A DNA stretch of 64,000 nt from Lunularia cruciata (GCA_948567375.1 OX419755.1:37825001-37889000); one strand, 5' to 3'. Positions 53,775 through 64,000 are shown, numbered from the stretch's first letter. The notes: generated by a model from the letters alone, not told the origin. Numbers and translations are program-made.

Positions 53775-55670
53775 TATCAAAGGATGCTCATTCCAAGTTC
53801 ATATTGATTGGAGCAAGTTGTTCCAACAATTCATTTGAGGCTAAGTATAACTCATATGAGGAGATTATATAATATTAATGTGGACAATAACACATTTCTG
53901 ATAGTACTTGTTCAGAAATCCTTTTACTCTCATCATTGATTATCAACCATTGAAGTGCTTGATGGAGTTTGACAAGCTTTTAGGGAAACTTACATTATAG
54001 GTTATGATTTTACAACTTTTTAGAAACCTAGAGTAATGAATTATAATGTAGATGAGCTGAGTAGAAACCTAGGTACTAGCCAACATTATCAAATAGAAGC
54101 ATGTGGAATGGTGGGGCAAATGAGAAGATTATACCTGGTTGGCATGAATTTGCTTTTTTGTGAATGTTGATTGAGGCTTTGGTGGTACCTCCATCAATAC
54201 AAACAAGAGAAGTTGTTAAGGTCTTAGATGTAGAGAGTGGAAATATTAGTATAGGTCAGCAAGATATTCATGATGTTATCTTGGTGATGGACCATCTTTG
54301 CATTGGTATTATGAATGGAACAATTTGTGCCAAGGAGAGAGATTGTGTCCTTCAACAAGCCAAGTGGTTTAGATTAGAGGGAAAATATTTTCTTTGGGTA
54401 TGAGAGGATAATAGAGTACATGTAGTACTACCTTTATCTCAAAGACCAAAATTGCTACAATGTGTTCATGAGGAGCTACAATTGTTTTTAGTAAACTTGA
54501 CTTATAACTTACTTTAGCATTATTGGTGGTTGGCCTCCATAAACTAGTATTCCTCAATTATGACCATACCACCAAGGATTAGATTGCTATTCATGATATT
54601 TAGACCAATATGCAGAAATTTGTTGCTAGATGTGTGGTTTGTGGCTGAGTTAGAGAGTCATTTAATACTCCTACATCATAGTTACATCCACTACCTATCA
54701 TTGGAGTTTGGACTTTGTTGGAAATTTATTGTTGATTGTAAGACATAATTTGTATGTTTTGGCTATGGTGGAGCACTTGTCCAAGTGGATTGAATTGGTG
54801 GTATTTCTCAATAAGTCCAACAAAGGGATAAATTATTTGTTCTTGGATCGGGTTCTTAGTCTTTTGGTTGCATGAGCCAAGGTCTTGATTGATTAGGGTA
54901 TAAAGTTTGTGTGAGAGTTTTAGGTGTTATGTGACAAGGCTTTGATTCATCACCATACTAAATCTTAAGATCACTTTGAGGCAAATAGTTTAGTAGCATG
55001 AGTTTTTTTGGTAGCAAAGAGAAGATTACATAAATATGATTTATGGAGAGGCCAGGTAGGAAAATAGGATCTCTAGTTACATTTGTTGGTTATGGGCTAT
55101 CAGTTTAGCTAGCAAGCATCCTTAGCATCCTTCTCTCCCTACTTCTTTCAAATTAACTTAAATAGTCATTTTTCATGAGGTTATAGTAGTTTTGGACTTG
55201 GTTGACCAAATGTATATTAGCACATTATATGATTAGCACATGTTTGAATATGAAGAGATCTTTTGATAGTTTTGATGGCTTTTGAGAACTTAGCAATTTC
55301 TCAACAAAGAGATACCTTATATTATGCCACTTTTAGAGATTGATGCTAAATATCCATGATCTATCCATTTCATTTGGGCAATATGTGTACCTACAACAAA
55401 CTACACCAACAACTCTTGATGTGACTATAAGTTGCATTATCCTCATAGTGTATGAGCATTTGCTTTTCAAAGTTCTTATGTTGGAAGGACATGATGGTGC
55501 TATTTGGAAGGATCATAAGCACAATTGTGTGCCATGCCACCTCTCAAATCATGATGGCACAATGAACCCAAGCTTGGCAATTGTTTATGCATGCTTGTAT
55601 TGTATGTTACACAATTCTACTTGGGGAGATATTATAATATGAAATCAACTATAGTATGTTGAGGCATTAC
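53775..55670 (+). pseudogene. E RNase H, integrase and C-terminal tail, broken
   Basis: Continues from RT as K-G-C-S-F-Q-V-H-I-D-W-S-K-L. RNase H: SFEAKYNSYEE and NHQPLKCLMEFDKLLGKL-type segment, then YNVDELSRNLGT. Integrase: LQCVHEELQLFLVNLTYNLL and KFVARCVVCG (zinc-binding), KVLID(stop)G for the second Asp, and KS(stop)DHFEANSLVA for the Glu region. The tail at 55340-55642 reads GQYVYLQQTTPTTLDVTISC, KVLMLEGHDGAIWKDHKHNC and VPCHLSN, a C-P-C-H cluster. It then degrades. Confidence 0.75.
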
Positions 55671-56715
55671 CCTTATGGTTGACTTGAATAAGCCCAAGAG
55701 ATCATCTTTTCTCTTCCTTGATTGGTTTTTATCTTTGTTGTATTCCATAATATTTCCTACATGTACAAGCAAACACGACCATTGATTTCTTACTTTGAAT
55801 TTGAATCAAACACAATACTTGAGAGTGCAAGTCAAAACATGAAGAGACTTACAACTAAGTAATCAACCCTTGGAAAATCACAACATCATATATTGTAAAG
55901 TAAGCACAAAATTTGTATTTACAATTACAATTAAATTATTGAAATTGAATTAAAATATATCCCTTTCATGCAAATTTGTTTTTCTTGAACTCTTTTATCT
56001 CTTTTAAACATTGCATTCAATGTAAAGTAGAAAATAGCTTATCCTCAAATTTTATTCTTTCAAATTTGTAGAAGTTGTTCAAAACTTGGTTACTTGGAGT
56101 TTAAATCTTATATGCATATTTTGTACTAAATGACTTATTCCAAGTTCTTGGTATATCTCCTTGTTTATGATACTTATTCTAGTATTTGATCCTTCATAAC
56201 TAACTAATACTAATGGCTGATTTTGGTGCAATTTGGCAATTAGTATGTGAGATACTATTCTATTAGAATTTTATACAATCAAGATCATCTAAATCACTCA
56301 ACAAGAACAAGATTCTCCATGAGATTACATAGAATGCACATGGTTCATTCTGTTTGGACTATTTTCATGGCCAAGAGAAGATCATTTTGAATGAAAATAT
56401 ACTACAGCAATACTTACATTAATATCTATGATCCATATCTTCTTTCTCTTGTAGTATCTTTCCTATACAAAATTATCTAGAATGAGTCTCATGTTGGAGA
56501 TTTTCAAGGTATATCACACTAAGATAACTACTAAATATTCTTTGCTTCAATGTATAACTTTAATAACCACAAGTAGTCCAAAAGGCAAATTTAATACCTA
56601 ACAAACCTCTCCTTGACTCTAGCCTTAAGATCATCTCTATAATTATATGTACAAAAACTTGTAGTAGGTAGAACTAAAACCTAGCTTTTTCTTTATACTC
56701 TAGAGTTAAATAGAA
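55671..56715. other. AT-rich noncoding DNA after E
   Basis: No ORF or domain is recognised. It may include the 3' LTR of E, but I could not match it to anything left of 29525. Confidence 0.45.
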
Positions 56716-56720
56716 CTAAG

Positions 56721-57468
56721 TGTAATACAAATAGCTATATATATTATCTAGAGATGAAAATCTACTTGGTAACATCTAGAAGGATTTTAGGTATGATGGT
56801 CTAGGTAGATCAGATAGAAATATCACAAAAAGAGTATTTCTACTAATAGAGCAAGAGTCAAAAATAGCTTGAAAATGTAATACCAATAGCTAGACATATG
56901 ATCTAGAGGTGAAAATTGGATTGACAACATATGGGAGGATGTTATAGATAATGGACTAGTAGATGAGATAGAGGTATCACCAAGAAAGTACCTCTACTAA
57001 TAGGGTAGGAGCTAAGAATAGCCTGAACTTTAGTCAATTTTGGGAGCCTAAATGGATAAATTAGGCCTAAAAATGGTGCAGATTCCTCCCCTTCAATGGA
57101 GGAAAGGCTAGTTTTTTTCTCCCTTTTGGCTTGTTTCATCTAGAGCTTTCCAATAGTACCTCACTCACGTGATTTGGAGATTCCTATAGTAATATTCTCT
57201 AAAGATTCCTTTTGTCAAAGATGGTTTGACCAACCAGACAGGATCAGAACTGACATGTCACCCATGCATGCAACTAATCTAAGGGTAGAGCTTGTTGACA
57301 CGTCACCTATACATGTACTTGATCCAAGGGTGGAGCTTCTTTTGAGGAATTCTCCTTGCTATAAAATACAGTCAAGGTGCTCCTTAGGAGCATCAGAGGA
57401 TTGAGTGTGAAGTTTGTGTTTCTTCTCTTGTGTTTCTTTTTTTGGTCTCTTATCCTTGGAAGACTACA
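56721..57468 (+). repeat. Solo LTR of family A with TSD CTAAG
   Basis: 748 bp from TGTAATACAAATAGC to GACTACA. CTAAG lies at 56716-56720 and 57469-57473. It carries both copies of the 156-bp unit and a G-box at 57166-57171. Confidence 0.95.
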
Positions 57469-57473
57469 CTAAG

Positions 57474-57685
57474 CCATAGTCAACCAATTTTTGGAAAGAA
57501 ACTAATAAAATAGATTAGCTTACATGTGCAAAATCAATAAATTTTGCACTATAATATTTGAGGGTGCACATTAGTCTCTAGTAACATATTTTTAAGCTAG
57601 TTAAAACTAGCTATGTTAGTAAAACCTAAGTTAGAGGTATCTAAATCCAAGAATGTGAAGCACATATGACTAGCCACATATGGTT

Positions 57686-57743
<58 letters not shown>

Positions 57744-57842
57744 TAATTTAGAGTAAAGTATTGATTTAATCAAGTTACAATGGTATTTAATGTAGTATGT
57801 TTGGTGAGTATATAAGGATGGGCTTAAGAGAGAAGAAGATAT
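57474..57842. other. Short AT-rich spacer between two A-family insertions
   Basis: No gene is seen. It contains the (TA)n tract at 57691-57741. Confidence 0.6.
57691..57741. repeat. (TA)n microsatellite
   Basis: About 25 uninterrupted TA units. Confidence 0.95.
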
Positions 57843-58577
57843 TGTAATACTCCAAGGACAATAGAAGAGAGAAAACACAGATTGCACACTCAAATATTCG
57901 ATGCCCCAAGGGAGCACCTTCTGTTATTATAGATAAAGAGGATCTCCTCCAAGGAAGCTCCACCATAGGATTAGGGACACAGATAGGTGACATGTCAGCA
58001 AGCTCCACCCTTGGATTACTTACTTGGATGGGTGACATGTCTGGTCTAGGTCCTATCTGGTTGGTCAAACAAGCTTTGACCGGAAGGAATCTTTTAGGGA
58101 ATCTTCCTGTAGGAATCTCAAAATCACGTGAGTAAGGTACTGTTGGCCAGCCTTTCCTCTATTTTGTGGGGGGAGGGAGGAATTTGTACATTTTTGAGGT
58201 CTAATTCATCCGTTTAGGCCTCCAAAATTGCCTTCAAAGATTTCAGACATATTTTGATTCCTACTCTATTAGTAGAAGTCCCCTTTTGGTGATACCTCTT
58301 TTTGATCTGTTTAGTCCATCATGTGTAACATCCTTCTAGATGTTACCAAACCAATTCTCACCTTTAAATCATATGTCTAGCTATTGGTTCTAAGGTTCTC
58401 AAGTCTATTTCTGGTTCTAAGGTTCTCAAGTCTATTTCGGTTTCTACCCTATTAGTTGAAGTACTCTTTTGGTGATACTTCTATCTTATCTATTTTGACC
58501 ATCATGTATAACATCATTCTAGATGTTACTAGACCGAATTTCACATCTAGATCATAAGGCTAGCTCTTGGTATTACA
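57843..58577 (-). repeat. A2 3' LTR
   Basis: 735 bp. Minus strand TGTAATACC...GTATTACA, with G-box (58125-58130) and paired W-boxes near 58060-58081. Confidence 0.95.
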
Positions 58578-58592
58578 GACCTCTCTCCTTTT
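58578..58592 (-). other. Polypurine tract of A2
   Basis: Minus strand AAAAGGAGAGAGGTC, directly before the LTR. Confidence 0.88.
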
Positions 58593-58674
58593 AAGACGCA
58601 ATATCCTCGTTGTGCAATTGTTGCTCAAATGCTTGCACCAACATAGGTGCATGTGCCAAATTGGCGGCAGGCTC

Positions 58675-59049
58675 CTAGGTGGCTTCATAGAGGGGGTAAC
58701 ATTTCCATTGTACTAGATAGTCCACCCGCGGATGGCAAGTACCACATAGGCATTTTTGGAGAATCCACTCCACTTCATATTCCTCTATGCCATCAATGAG
58801 TGTCGGACAAGGTTGAATGTCTTGTGTGGAATGACCCTGGTCTGATCGGGGAGCATATCTGCGTAGTAGGGAGACATGGAACACTGGATGGATCTTCATG
58901 TGTGGTGGTAGCTCAAGGTGATAGGCCACAGCGCCGATGCGACAAAGAATCAAGAAAGGCCCAATAAAATGAGGTCTGAGCTTACGATGTCCAACTAATG
59001 TGAGGTTGGTTGTCGATAGCCACACTTGATCCCCAACATTGAACTCCAT
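58675..59049 (-). pseudogene. A2 integrase C-terminus with GPF motif and chromodomain
   Basis: An open piece of 124 codons. MEFNVGDQVWLSTTNLTLVG and HFIGPFLILCRIGAVAYHLE form the GPY/F module. HVSLLRRYAP links to the chromodomain, EEYEVEWILQKC, then VDYLVQWKCYPLYEAT. The next codon is TAG where Trp is expected; the sequence beyond continues in frame. Such domains bind modified histone tails and steer integration. Upstream it joins the integrase core across stops. Confidence 0.88.
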
Positions 59050-59868
59050 GTGCCTACGGTGTGCATCAACATACTACTTCTGTCAATTTTGCACAATATG
59101 TAATCTGTGCTTGGTGCTCTCCACACCTTGTTGGATTCTAGAAACAAATGTGTTGATTGCATTGACCTTGGTAGCCACTGGACGGATTGTCATCAAGCTA
59201 GAAGGTGTGAAGGGATGCTCACCATACATGAGGAAGAACGGAGTGACCTAGGTGGATGCATTCACTGAATTGTTGTAAACGAATTCCACCAACGGGAGTA
59301 AGGTGTCCCACCTCTCTTGCTCTTCTAAGGTGAAGCCGCGTAACATGTCTTCAATCGTGCGATTAGCCCGCTCCATTTGGCCATCTGTTTGTGGGTGGTA
59401 AGCTGTGGACATGGCCAACTTGATTTTGAAGAAACCAAAGAGTGTTTGCCAAAACAAACTGGTGAATTTGGTGCTTCTATCGGTGATGAGTACTCTAGAC
59501 AAGCCATGGTGAGCAAAGATTGCATCTAAGTATAATTGAGCTAGTTGTGGAGTGGTCACCTCCTTGGTGGTAGGGCATATATGAATCATTTTGCTGAGCC
59601 GGTCCACAAAGACCACAATGGAGTCAAACCCTGAGGTGGTCTTGGGTAATTCACAGACGAGATCCATACTCACTTGTTCCCAATGTTGGATAGGAGTGTG
59701 GAGAGGTTGAAGGAGCCTTGCAGGAGCTTGATTAGAAGCTTTGTTCTGTTGACAAAGTAGGCAACTATGCACATAGTCCATCACATCGTTGCTCATCTTG
59801 GGCCAATAGTAATGGCGCTTGACTGCATCCAAGGTCTTATCCACTCCGGCATGAGCTGCAATGACCAA
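59050..59868 (-). pseudogene. A2 integrase, core nearly intact
   Basis: Open at 59868-59248 for 206 codons. HAGVDKTLDAVKRHYYWPKM and CLLCQQNKASN form the HHCC zinc domain. VSMDLVCELPKTTSGFDSIV holds the first Asp, VLITDRSTKFTSLFWQTLFG the second, and YHPQTDGQMERANRTIEDML the Glu. The usual R-G-T is R-S-T. A stop after NAST (a CAG-to-TAG change; A1 has CAA) and further stops lie before the C-terminal module. Confidence 0.92.
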
Positions 59869-59991
59869 ATCATGACATTCCGCTAAAATGGTGGTGCATA
59901 ATTTTGGGACATTTGGGATCCATAATCTACCATCCTGAAAGGTGAGTCCTTGGGTGCTCGTGACACCTTTGGATGATTGTGCTTCTACAAT

Positions 59992-60564
59992 CTATGGATC
60001 AGTTTTTGTAGCAGCCAAAATCTCTTGCCAGAATTCAAGGTTAATCTTAACCTCTACCACCAAGTTGTTGGCCATTGGCATGCGGGTGAATGCATCTGCA
60101 AGTTGCTTCTTACCTTCCACGTAGGTGATTGTCATGTTGAAGCATTGTTGCCACTTTGCCCACCAAATTTGGCGACGAGATAGATCCTTCAGCGTCTCGA
60201 GGTAGACTAGAGGTTTGTGGTCTGTCTCTATTACAAATGCCTTCTTGCCCAAGTAGTGCTTCCAATGCTTGGTTGCTAGAATGATGGCCAGCTCTTCTCG
60301 TTTTGTGGTGTGGTAGTTGCGCTCTACCGGTAACATTTTTTGAGAGAAATATGCAATTGGATGCCATCCGTCATGCCACTCTTGTTGTAGGACAGCTCCT
60401 ATTGCTACGCCTGATGCATCTGTAGCCAACTTGATTGGACATTTTGGTTCATACCACTTCAAGATTGGTGCATGTAGCAAGGTGGCCTTCAATTCTTGAA
60501 AGGCCAACTCTTGTGTCGTTCCCCATGTCCACTTCTTCCCCTTGCCAAGTAGTGTCGTTAAAGG
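59992..60564 (-). pseudogene. A2 RNase H, nearly intact
   Basis: Open for 171 codons (60507-59992). CPIKLATDASGVAIGAVLQQ (catalytic Asp), REELAIILATKHWKHYLGKK (Glu), ETDHKPLVYLETLKDLS (Asp) and VEGKKQLADAFTRMP (Asp). It ends at TDP followed by a TAG where A1 has CAA. It is joined to RT by a CAG-to-TAG stop after KVA. Confidence 0.92.
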
Positions 60565-61317
60565 CTATGCAACCTTGGAGAAGTCCTTGACAAATCTGCG
60601 ATAGAATCCCGTCAACCCCAAGAAGCTCTTAAGTTGAGTCTGATCTTTTGGGGCACTCCATTTTTGAATGAACTCTATTTTATCTGTCAATACTTGAATG
60701 CCCTCTGCACTTACTCTATGCCCTAAGTAGTCTACTTCAGACTTGCCAAACTCACACTTTGAGATTTTGGTGTACAACTGATTCTGTCTCAGAATTTGGA
60801 GGACCTCTCGTAGATGTTGTTTGTGTTTTGTCATCATGCTACTATATACTAAGATATCATCCAAGAAGACAATAATAGACTTATCCAAGTATGGATGAAA
60901 TATGTCATTCATTAGACTCATGAAAGTGGCAAGTGTATTGGTGAGGCCAAAAGGCATCACAAGATACTCAAAGTGGCCATACCTGGTGTGAAAGGTAGTT
61001 TTGTACACATCCTCCTCTACAATTTGGATTTGATTATAACTGCTCCGCAAGTCCAGTTTGGTGAAGTATCTCGCTTCATGGAGTTGATTAAACAGGTAAT
61101 CTAGGTGAGGTAAGGGGTATTTGTTCTTCACTGTTTGCTGATTGAGACCCCAATAGTCAATGCACATGCGCATTGTACCATCCTTCTTCTTCACAAACAA
61201 GACTAGGGCCCCATATGGTGATACGCTAGGTTGGATGAACCCTTTTTGTAGCATCTCCTCAATTTGAGTCTTACACTCCTCTAACTTATGAGGTGATAGG
61301 CGATATGGGGCCTTCAA
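60565..61317 (-). pseudogene. A2 reverse transcriptase, catalytic core intact
   Basis: 250 open codons. [95 protein letters not shown], then the catalytic [13 protein letters not shown] and thumb [19 protein letters not shown]. The family's D-Y-R-G-L is D-Y-W-G-L. The frame overlaps the protease ORF by 4 bases in another phase, so one indel separates them. It makes element cDNA primed by tRNA-Met. Confidence 0.94.
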
Positions 61318-61919
61318 GGAGGTGTCTTTCCCGGGAGTGTCTCTATTTTGTGATCAACTCCCCTTTTTGGTGGTAATCCTGAGGGTAGATCATCAAGAAA
61401 GACATCTTGAAACTCATCCACCACATCCTTCAATTTCTCAAGAATTCTTCCATCGAGTTGTGCACTCTGGACTTCTCTTATTAGACCCATAAAACATCTA
61501 TCGGTCTTATAGATAGTTGCCGTCCCTACGACATATAGAGGCAGTTTCTGCCTGTGTGATTTTTCTTTAACCCCAATGATTGACCATTGGTGGGTTCTCA
61601 CTACTTTCTCCCTCCAATCCACCATAGCGTTGTACGGCTCCATCCATGGCATGCCTAAAATTGCATCATAACAAGCTAATTGTATCACTCGCCACTCAAT
61701 TACTTCCTGATATTCTCCTACAGGGAGGGTTACTTGTCTAGGTAATGATTCAATCCTCTCTGTTTGCCCATTTGGTAACTCTACTTCTTCACTTCCATCT
61801 CTCTCTAGATCCATTCCCAATCTTATTGCAACAAAGCGAGACAAGAAATTCTCTCTTGCTCCTGGGTCTATTAATACTCTCACTTGATTACCTTCTAGGA
61901 TTCCATTCACAACAATCAA
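61314..61919 (-). pseudogene. A2 aspartic protease and linker to RT
   Basis: 201 open codons. NQVRVLIDPGARENFLSRFV has D-P-G-A where retroviral proteases have D-S/T-G-A. VELPNGQTERIESLPRQVTL, YDAILGMPWMEPYNAMVDWR and KDVVDEFQDVFLDDLPSGLP lead into RT. A1 also has CCG for Pro at the same position (before its frameshift), so the Pro is family-wide here, not a recent hit. An inactive or altered protease is possible. Confidence 0.88.
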
Positions 61920-61924
61920 TTGTG

Positions 61925-63120
61925 AGGTTGCTTTTCAGGATCTTTGTGCATTATTCTTCTTCCTTCCCTTGCTTCTCTGCTTCCTTATTGAGCCAGTAAG
62001 GCCACGAGGTACATTTATTGGTGATCTTTGTTTTCCGAAGTGATTTCCACCTCTTCCTCTTCAATGTGCCTCTCCATGTTGTTCAAAGATCGCCTATACG
62101 GAGGCCAAGGGCCTCTAGGGAAACAAGTGCGACAGTTGGTAGATATGTGCCCAATACGGCCACAATTGTAACAATGGCATTGTTCTCCTTGAGTCCCTTC
62201 TCTTCGTGGGACTCCATCTCTTCGTTCTTCTACCCGTCCCCGCTCTCCTTGAAGCGGTTGTGCTCCTCAATCCCGGAATCAAAGGTTGCCCAATTCCATT
62301 GGTATTGGTCCACCCATGTGTGGCATTTCTGCTCGATAATGTTGAGGTGAAACTACTCCTTCACCTCCACCTAATGCTCCTGCTATTCTCTGCGCACAAG
62401 CAATGGCTTCAAATACCATGTAAGGATTTTGCACCATGACTTCTTGGTGAATCCGCTCTTTCAACCCTTGTTTGAAATTGTCGAGAGCCTCTGCTGGACT
62501 CATGTCGGTAATTGCAATTGTAGATCCAAAAATACCTCCACATACTCTTGTATGCTATTCTTCTGTCTCAATCCCCATAGTCGGGTTCGAGCCATTTGCA
62601 CAAAATCCATCGATTGGAAATTCTTCAGTAGTCTTTCTTGCATTGTTGTCCATGTGACCTCCTTTCTCTCTGCCAGCATGGATCGTTCCCAAGCATCATA
62701 CCATGTGAGGGCTTTATCAGTCAAGTACCCACATGCAAACACGCCTACAACATGCTCTGTGATCTCTATTGAGAACAATCGGAAATATTGATTCATTCTC
62801 AAGATCCAATTTTCCACTACTCCCATCATACGCTGCCCCTTGTAAGGCTTGATGTTGCAAGTCTTCTTCATCTGGAGTAGCAATGTGGCTTCATCGTTGA
62901 TAGGGTTTGTAGGCATGGGTGCCTCTCCAAGTACTTCAGACGTAGGTACTAGGCTTTGAGACGGCTCTTCTTCTTGCATGGCTTGATCATTCCTGAGGAT
63001 CTGCACTTGACTTTGTAATGTCTCCATGGTCATCTTGATCTCTTGAAATTCATTCAACATCCCTTGCATTCCTTGCACCAACTCTTGCAATTGCGGATCC
63101 ATGGTTCCTGCAACACTCAA
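61925..63120 (-). pseudogene. A2 gag with zinc knuckle, one or more frameshifts
   Basis: An open frame of 206 codons from 63120 (MSVAGTMDPQLQELVQGMQG; the start could be the second Met at 63102). It includes LQMKKTCNIKPYKGQRMMGV, DKALTWYDAWERSMLAERKE and FQSMDFVQMARTRLWGLRQK. A shift near 62500 leads to MSPAEALDNFKQGLKERIHQ. The intact knuckle C-YN-C-GRIG-H-ISTN-C lies at 62132-62173. Gag forms the particle and binds RNA. Confidence 0.9.
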
Positions 63121-63135
63121 TTGCTAATGTCTAAT

Positions 63136-63339
63136 TCAATACAGAGTCAATATAATCACTCTGGAAGGCGCACAAACTATCGGAACTACCATTGGGACCT
63201 CAAAAGCTATCACTTGTTGATAATACTCCTCACCAAAATTCCTAACCACAAAATCTCTAAACATCATTTTTGGCCTCACTACATAACGGATTTCTACTTG
63301 AGTGTTGAAAGGGAGAGGATTTGGGACATTCATATCCAT
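63136..63339 (-). CDS. Small pre-gag ORF 'b' of A2 (intact, 67 aa)
   Basis: MDMNVPNPLPFNTQVEIRYV, then FRDFVVRNFGEEYYQQVIAF and EVPMVVPIVCAPSRVIILTL. It begins 5 bases after ORF 'a' ends and finishes 16 bases before the gag ORF. It has the same length in A1 (10039-10242). No domain is recognised. It shares a general layout with ORF 'a' and with the C1 pre-gag ORF. Confidence 0.6.
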   Translation of the reverse strand: MDMNVPNPLPFNTQVEIRYVVRPKMMFRDFVVRNFGEEYYQQVIAFEVPMVVPIVCAPSRVIILTLY

Positions 63340-63343
63340 ATTA

Positions 63344-63565
63344 TCATAATAGAATGTAGATTGTCAAATCCCACTCTCTGTCATATATCACCACAGGTAG
63401 AATCACCGGGTTTGGTGAGTTCATCACTCTGTCCATGAATTCTACACCAAAGTGATAAACTAGCGATATCCTCATCTGCTCACGCTGGATGTACATAGCC
63501 TTGATGTGGAATGGGTTTGAGAATGGAAAGCTAGGTGTAGGAAATTGTCCTCCTGGGACATCCAT
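63344..63565 (-). CDS. Small pre-gag ORF 'a' of A2 (intact, 73 aa)
   Basis: MDVPGGQFPTPSFPFSNPFH, YIQREQMRISLVYHFGVEFM, DRVMNSPNPVILPVVIYDRE and WDLTIYILL. It starts about 80 bases after the preserved leader edge. The A1 copy (9813-10034) has the same length and no internal stop. Conservation over two diverged copies argues that it is translated. The role is unknown; it could be a leader ORF tuning gag expression or a small structural or accessory protein. Confidence 0.65.
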   Translation of the reverse strand: MDVPGGQFPTPSFPFSNPFHIKAMYIQREQMRISLVYHFGVEFMDRVMNSPNPVILPVVIYDREWDLTIYILL

Positions 63566-63648
63566 CCCATCCGCTCTCTAAAGTCCTTCTTAAGTCTAGC
63601 GATTACTCTATGTTCTCCACCTCAAATTACTCAATTTCAGTAGTTTCA

Positions 63649-64000
63649 GATTTAAATGTGCTTTGCACCCTTTTGCACTATAAAATTTGATATAATACAT
63701 AAAACACCATTACTTTCATAATAAAAATTTATGGATAATTGCAAGATACCCAAGTCTTTGAGCCTAAACCTAATTGAGCCAAATTGCCCATAACTTTTTT
63801 TGCTACAGATACTCAACTTTAGTAGAAGATTGAGATATATGTGGACCTTAAACTCATATATATACCCACAAGAGTGAAATTATGTATGGAGATAGACTTC
63901 CATTGGTCTCTTGCATAGTTATAGTTTGAATCCACATCACTAATTATAAAAAATACATCATCTCAATATGCATAAAATAATAAGCTTAATTTAGTAGCAA
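63649..64000. other. AT-rich DNA replacing the A2 5' end
   Basis: Starts abruptly where A1 similarity ends. No gene or LTR end is recognised. It may be the edge of another insertion whose other end is outside the window. Confidence 0.5.

Larger units (their letters stand above)
29216..55670 (+). mobile_element. Element E: old Ty3/gypsy with a DNA methyltransferase domain, in pieces
   Basis: Pieces in one orientation and order: gag (29525-30800), protease and following domain (31160-31770), methyltransferase (32100-33800), linker (to 34220), RT (44423-45443), then RNase H, integrase and tail (53775-55670). Insertions separate them: a solo D LTR (32585-33273), F2 (34221-44422) and a D element (45444-53774). 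The reading R-P-I | K-G-C-S-F across the D insertion rejoins precisely. E's own LTRs are not identified; the left end may lie before C2. Every domain carries stops and frameshifts, so E is older than everything inside it. Confidence 0.75.
57843..63648 (-). mobile_element. Ty3/gypsy chromovirus A2, 5' end missing
   Basis: The 3' LTR is at 57843-58577. The polypurine tract, chromodomain, integrase, RNase H, RT, protease, gag and pre-gag ORFs follow to the right on the minus strand. Similarity to the A1 leader stops at 63648, about 65 bases short of the primer site, so the 5' LTR is deleted or displaced by another insertion beyond 63,649. It is far better preserved than A1: few stops, most readable as C-to-T changes at Gln or Trp codons. 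Confidence 0.93.

Noticed and set aside
59039-59251. Plus-strand frame within A2
   Set aside because: Shadow of the integrase coding strand.
62018-62791. Several plus-strand frames across A2 gag
   Set aside because: Antisense shadows of gag; no independent evidence.

Overview
This is plant nuclear DNA from a large, repeat-rich genome. The evidence is plant-type Ty3/gypsy chromoviruses primed by initiator tRNA-Met, long AT-rich LTRs, and the start of a leucine-rich-repeat receptor protein at the left edge. I cannot name the species. I see no bacterial features, tRNA, rRNA or CRISPR. Only the receptor N-terminus (1-158, minus strand, cut by the window edge) looks like a host gene.

Layout. 1-5.6 kb is low-copy DNA: the receptor gene start, its leader and promoter, then intergenic DNA with simple repeats and scattered LINE-tail fragments. 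6.1-16.0 kb is a decayed non-LTR retrotransposon (minus strand), split by a complete Ty3 chromovirus, A1 (8935-15523, TSD CTATG). 16.0-19.8 kb is AT-rich DNA with a degenerate tandem array and a perfect 27-bp inverted repeat. 19.8-29.2 kb is chromovirus C2; its 5' LTR is split by a 3.7-kb element of a family without recognisable LTRs (F1). 29.2-55.7 kb is one old Ty3 element, E, in pieces. It carries gag, protease and, unusually, a decayed C5 DNA methyltransferase domain, followed by RT, RNase H and integrase. E is broken by a solo LTR of family D, by a second F element (F2, itself broken by chromovirus C1 and another solo D LTR), and by a full-length D element (itself containing a solo A LTR). 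56.7-57.5 kb is a solo A LTR with TSD CTAAG. 57.8-63.6 kb is a second, better preserved A chromovirus (A2, minus strand), whose 5' end is lost or interrupted at about 63,648.

The insertion order can be read from the junctions. E is oldest, then F2 and D, then C1 inside F2 and a solo A LTR inside D. Likewise the LINE precedes A1, and C2 precedes F1. Coding regions are mostly broken by stops that C-to-T or G-to-A changes explain, as expected for long-methylated DNA.

The most unusual signals are: (1) the methyltransferase domain in E; (2) one or two small ORFs between primer-binding site and gag in families A and C, which stay open in A1 although its gag and pol are full of stops; (3) the F family, with TG...CA ends, no visible LTRs and a coiled-coil-rich protein; (4) heat-shock-element-like arrays in the C LTRs; (5) conserved G-box and paired W-box motifs in the A LTRs.
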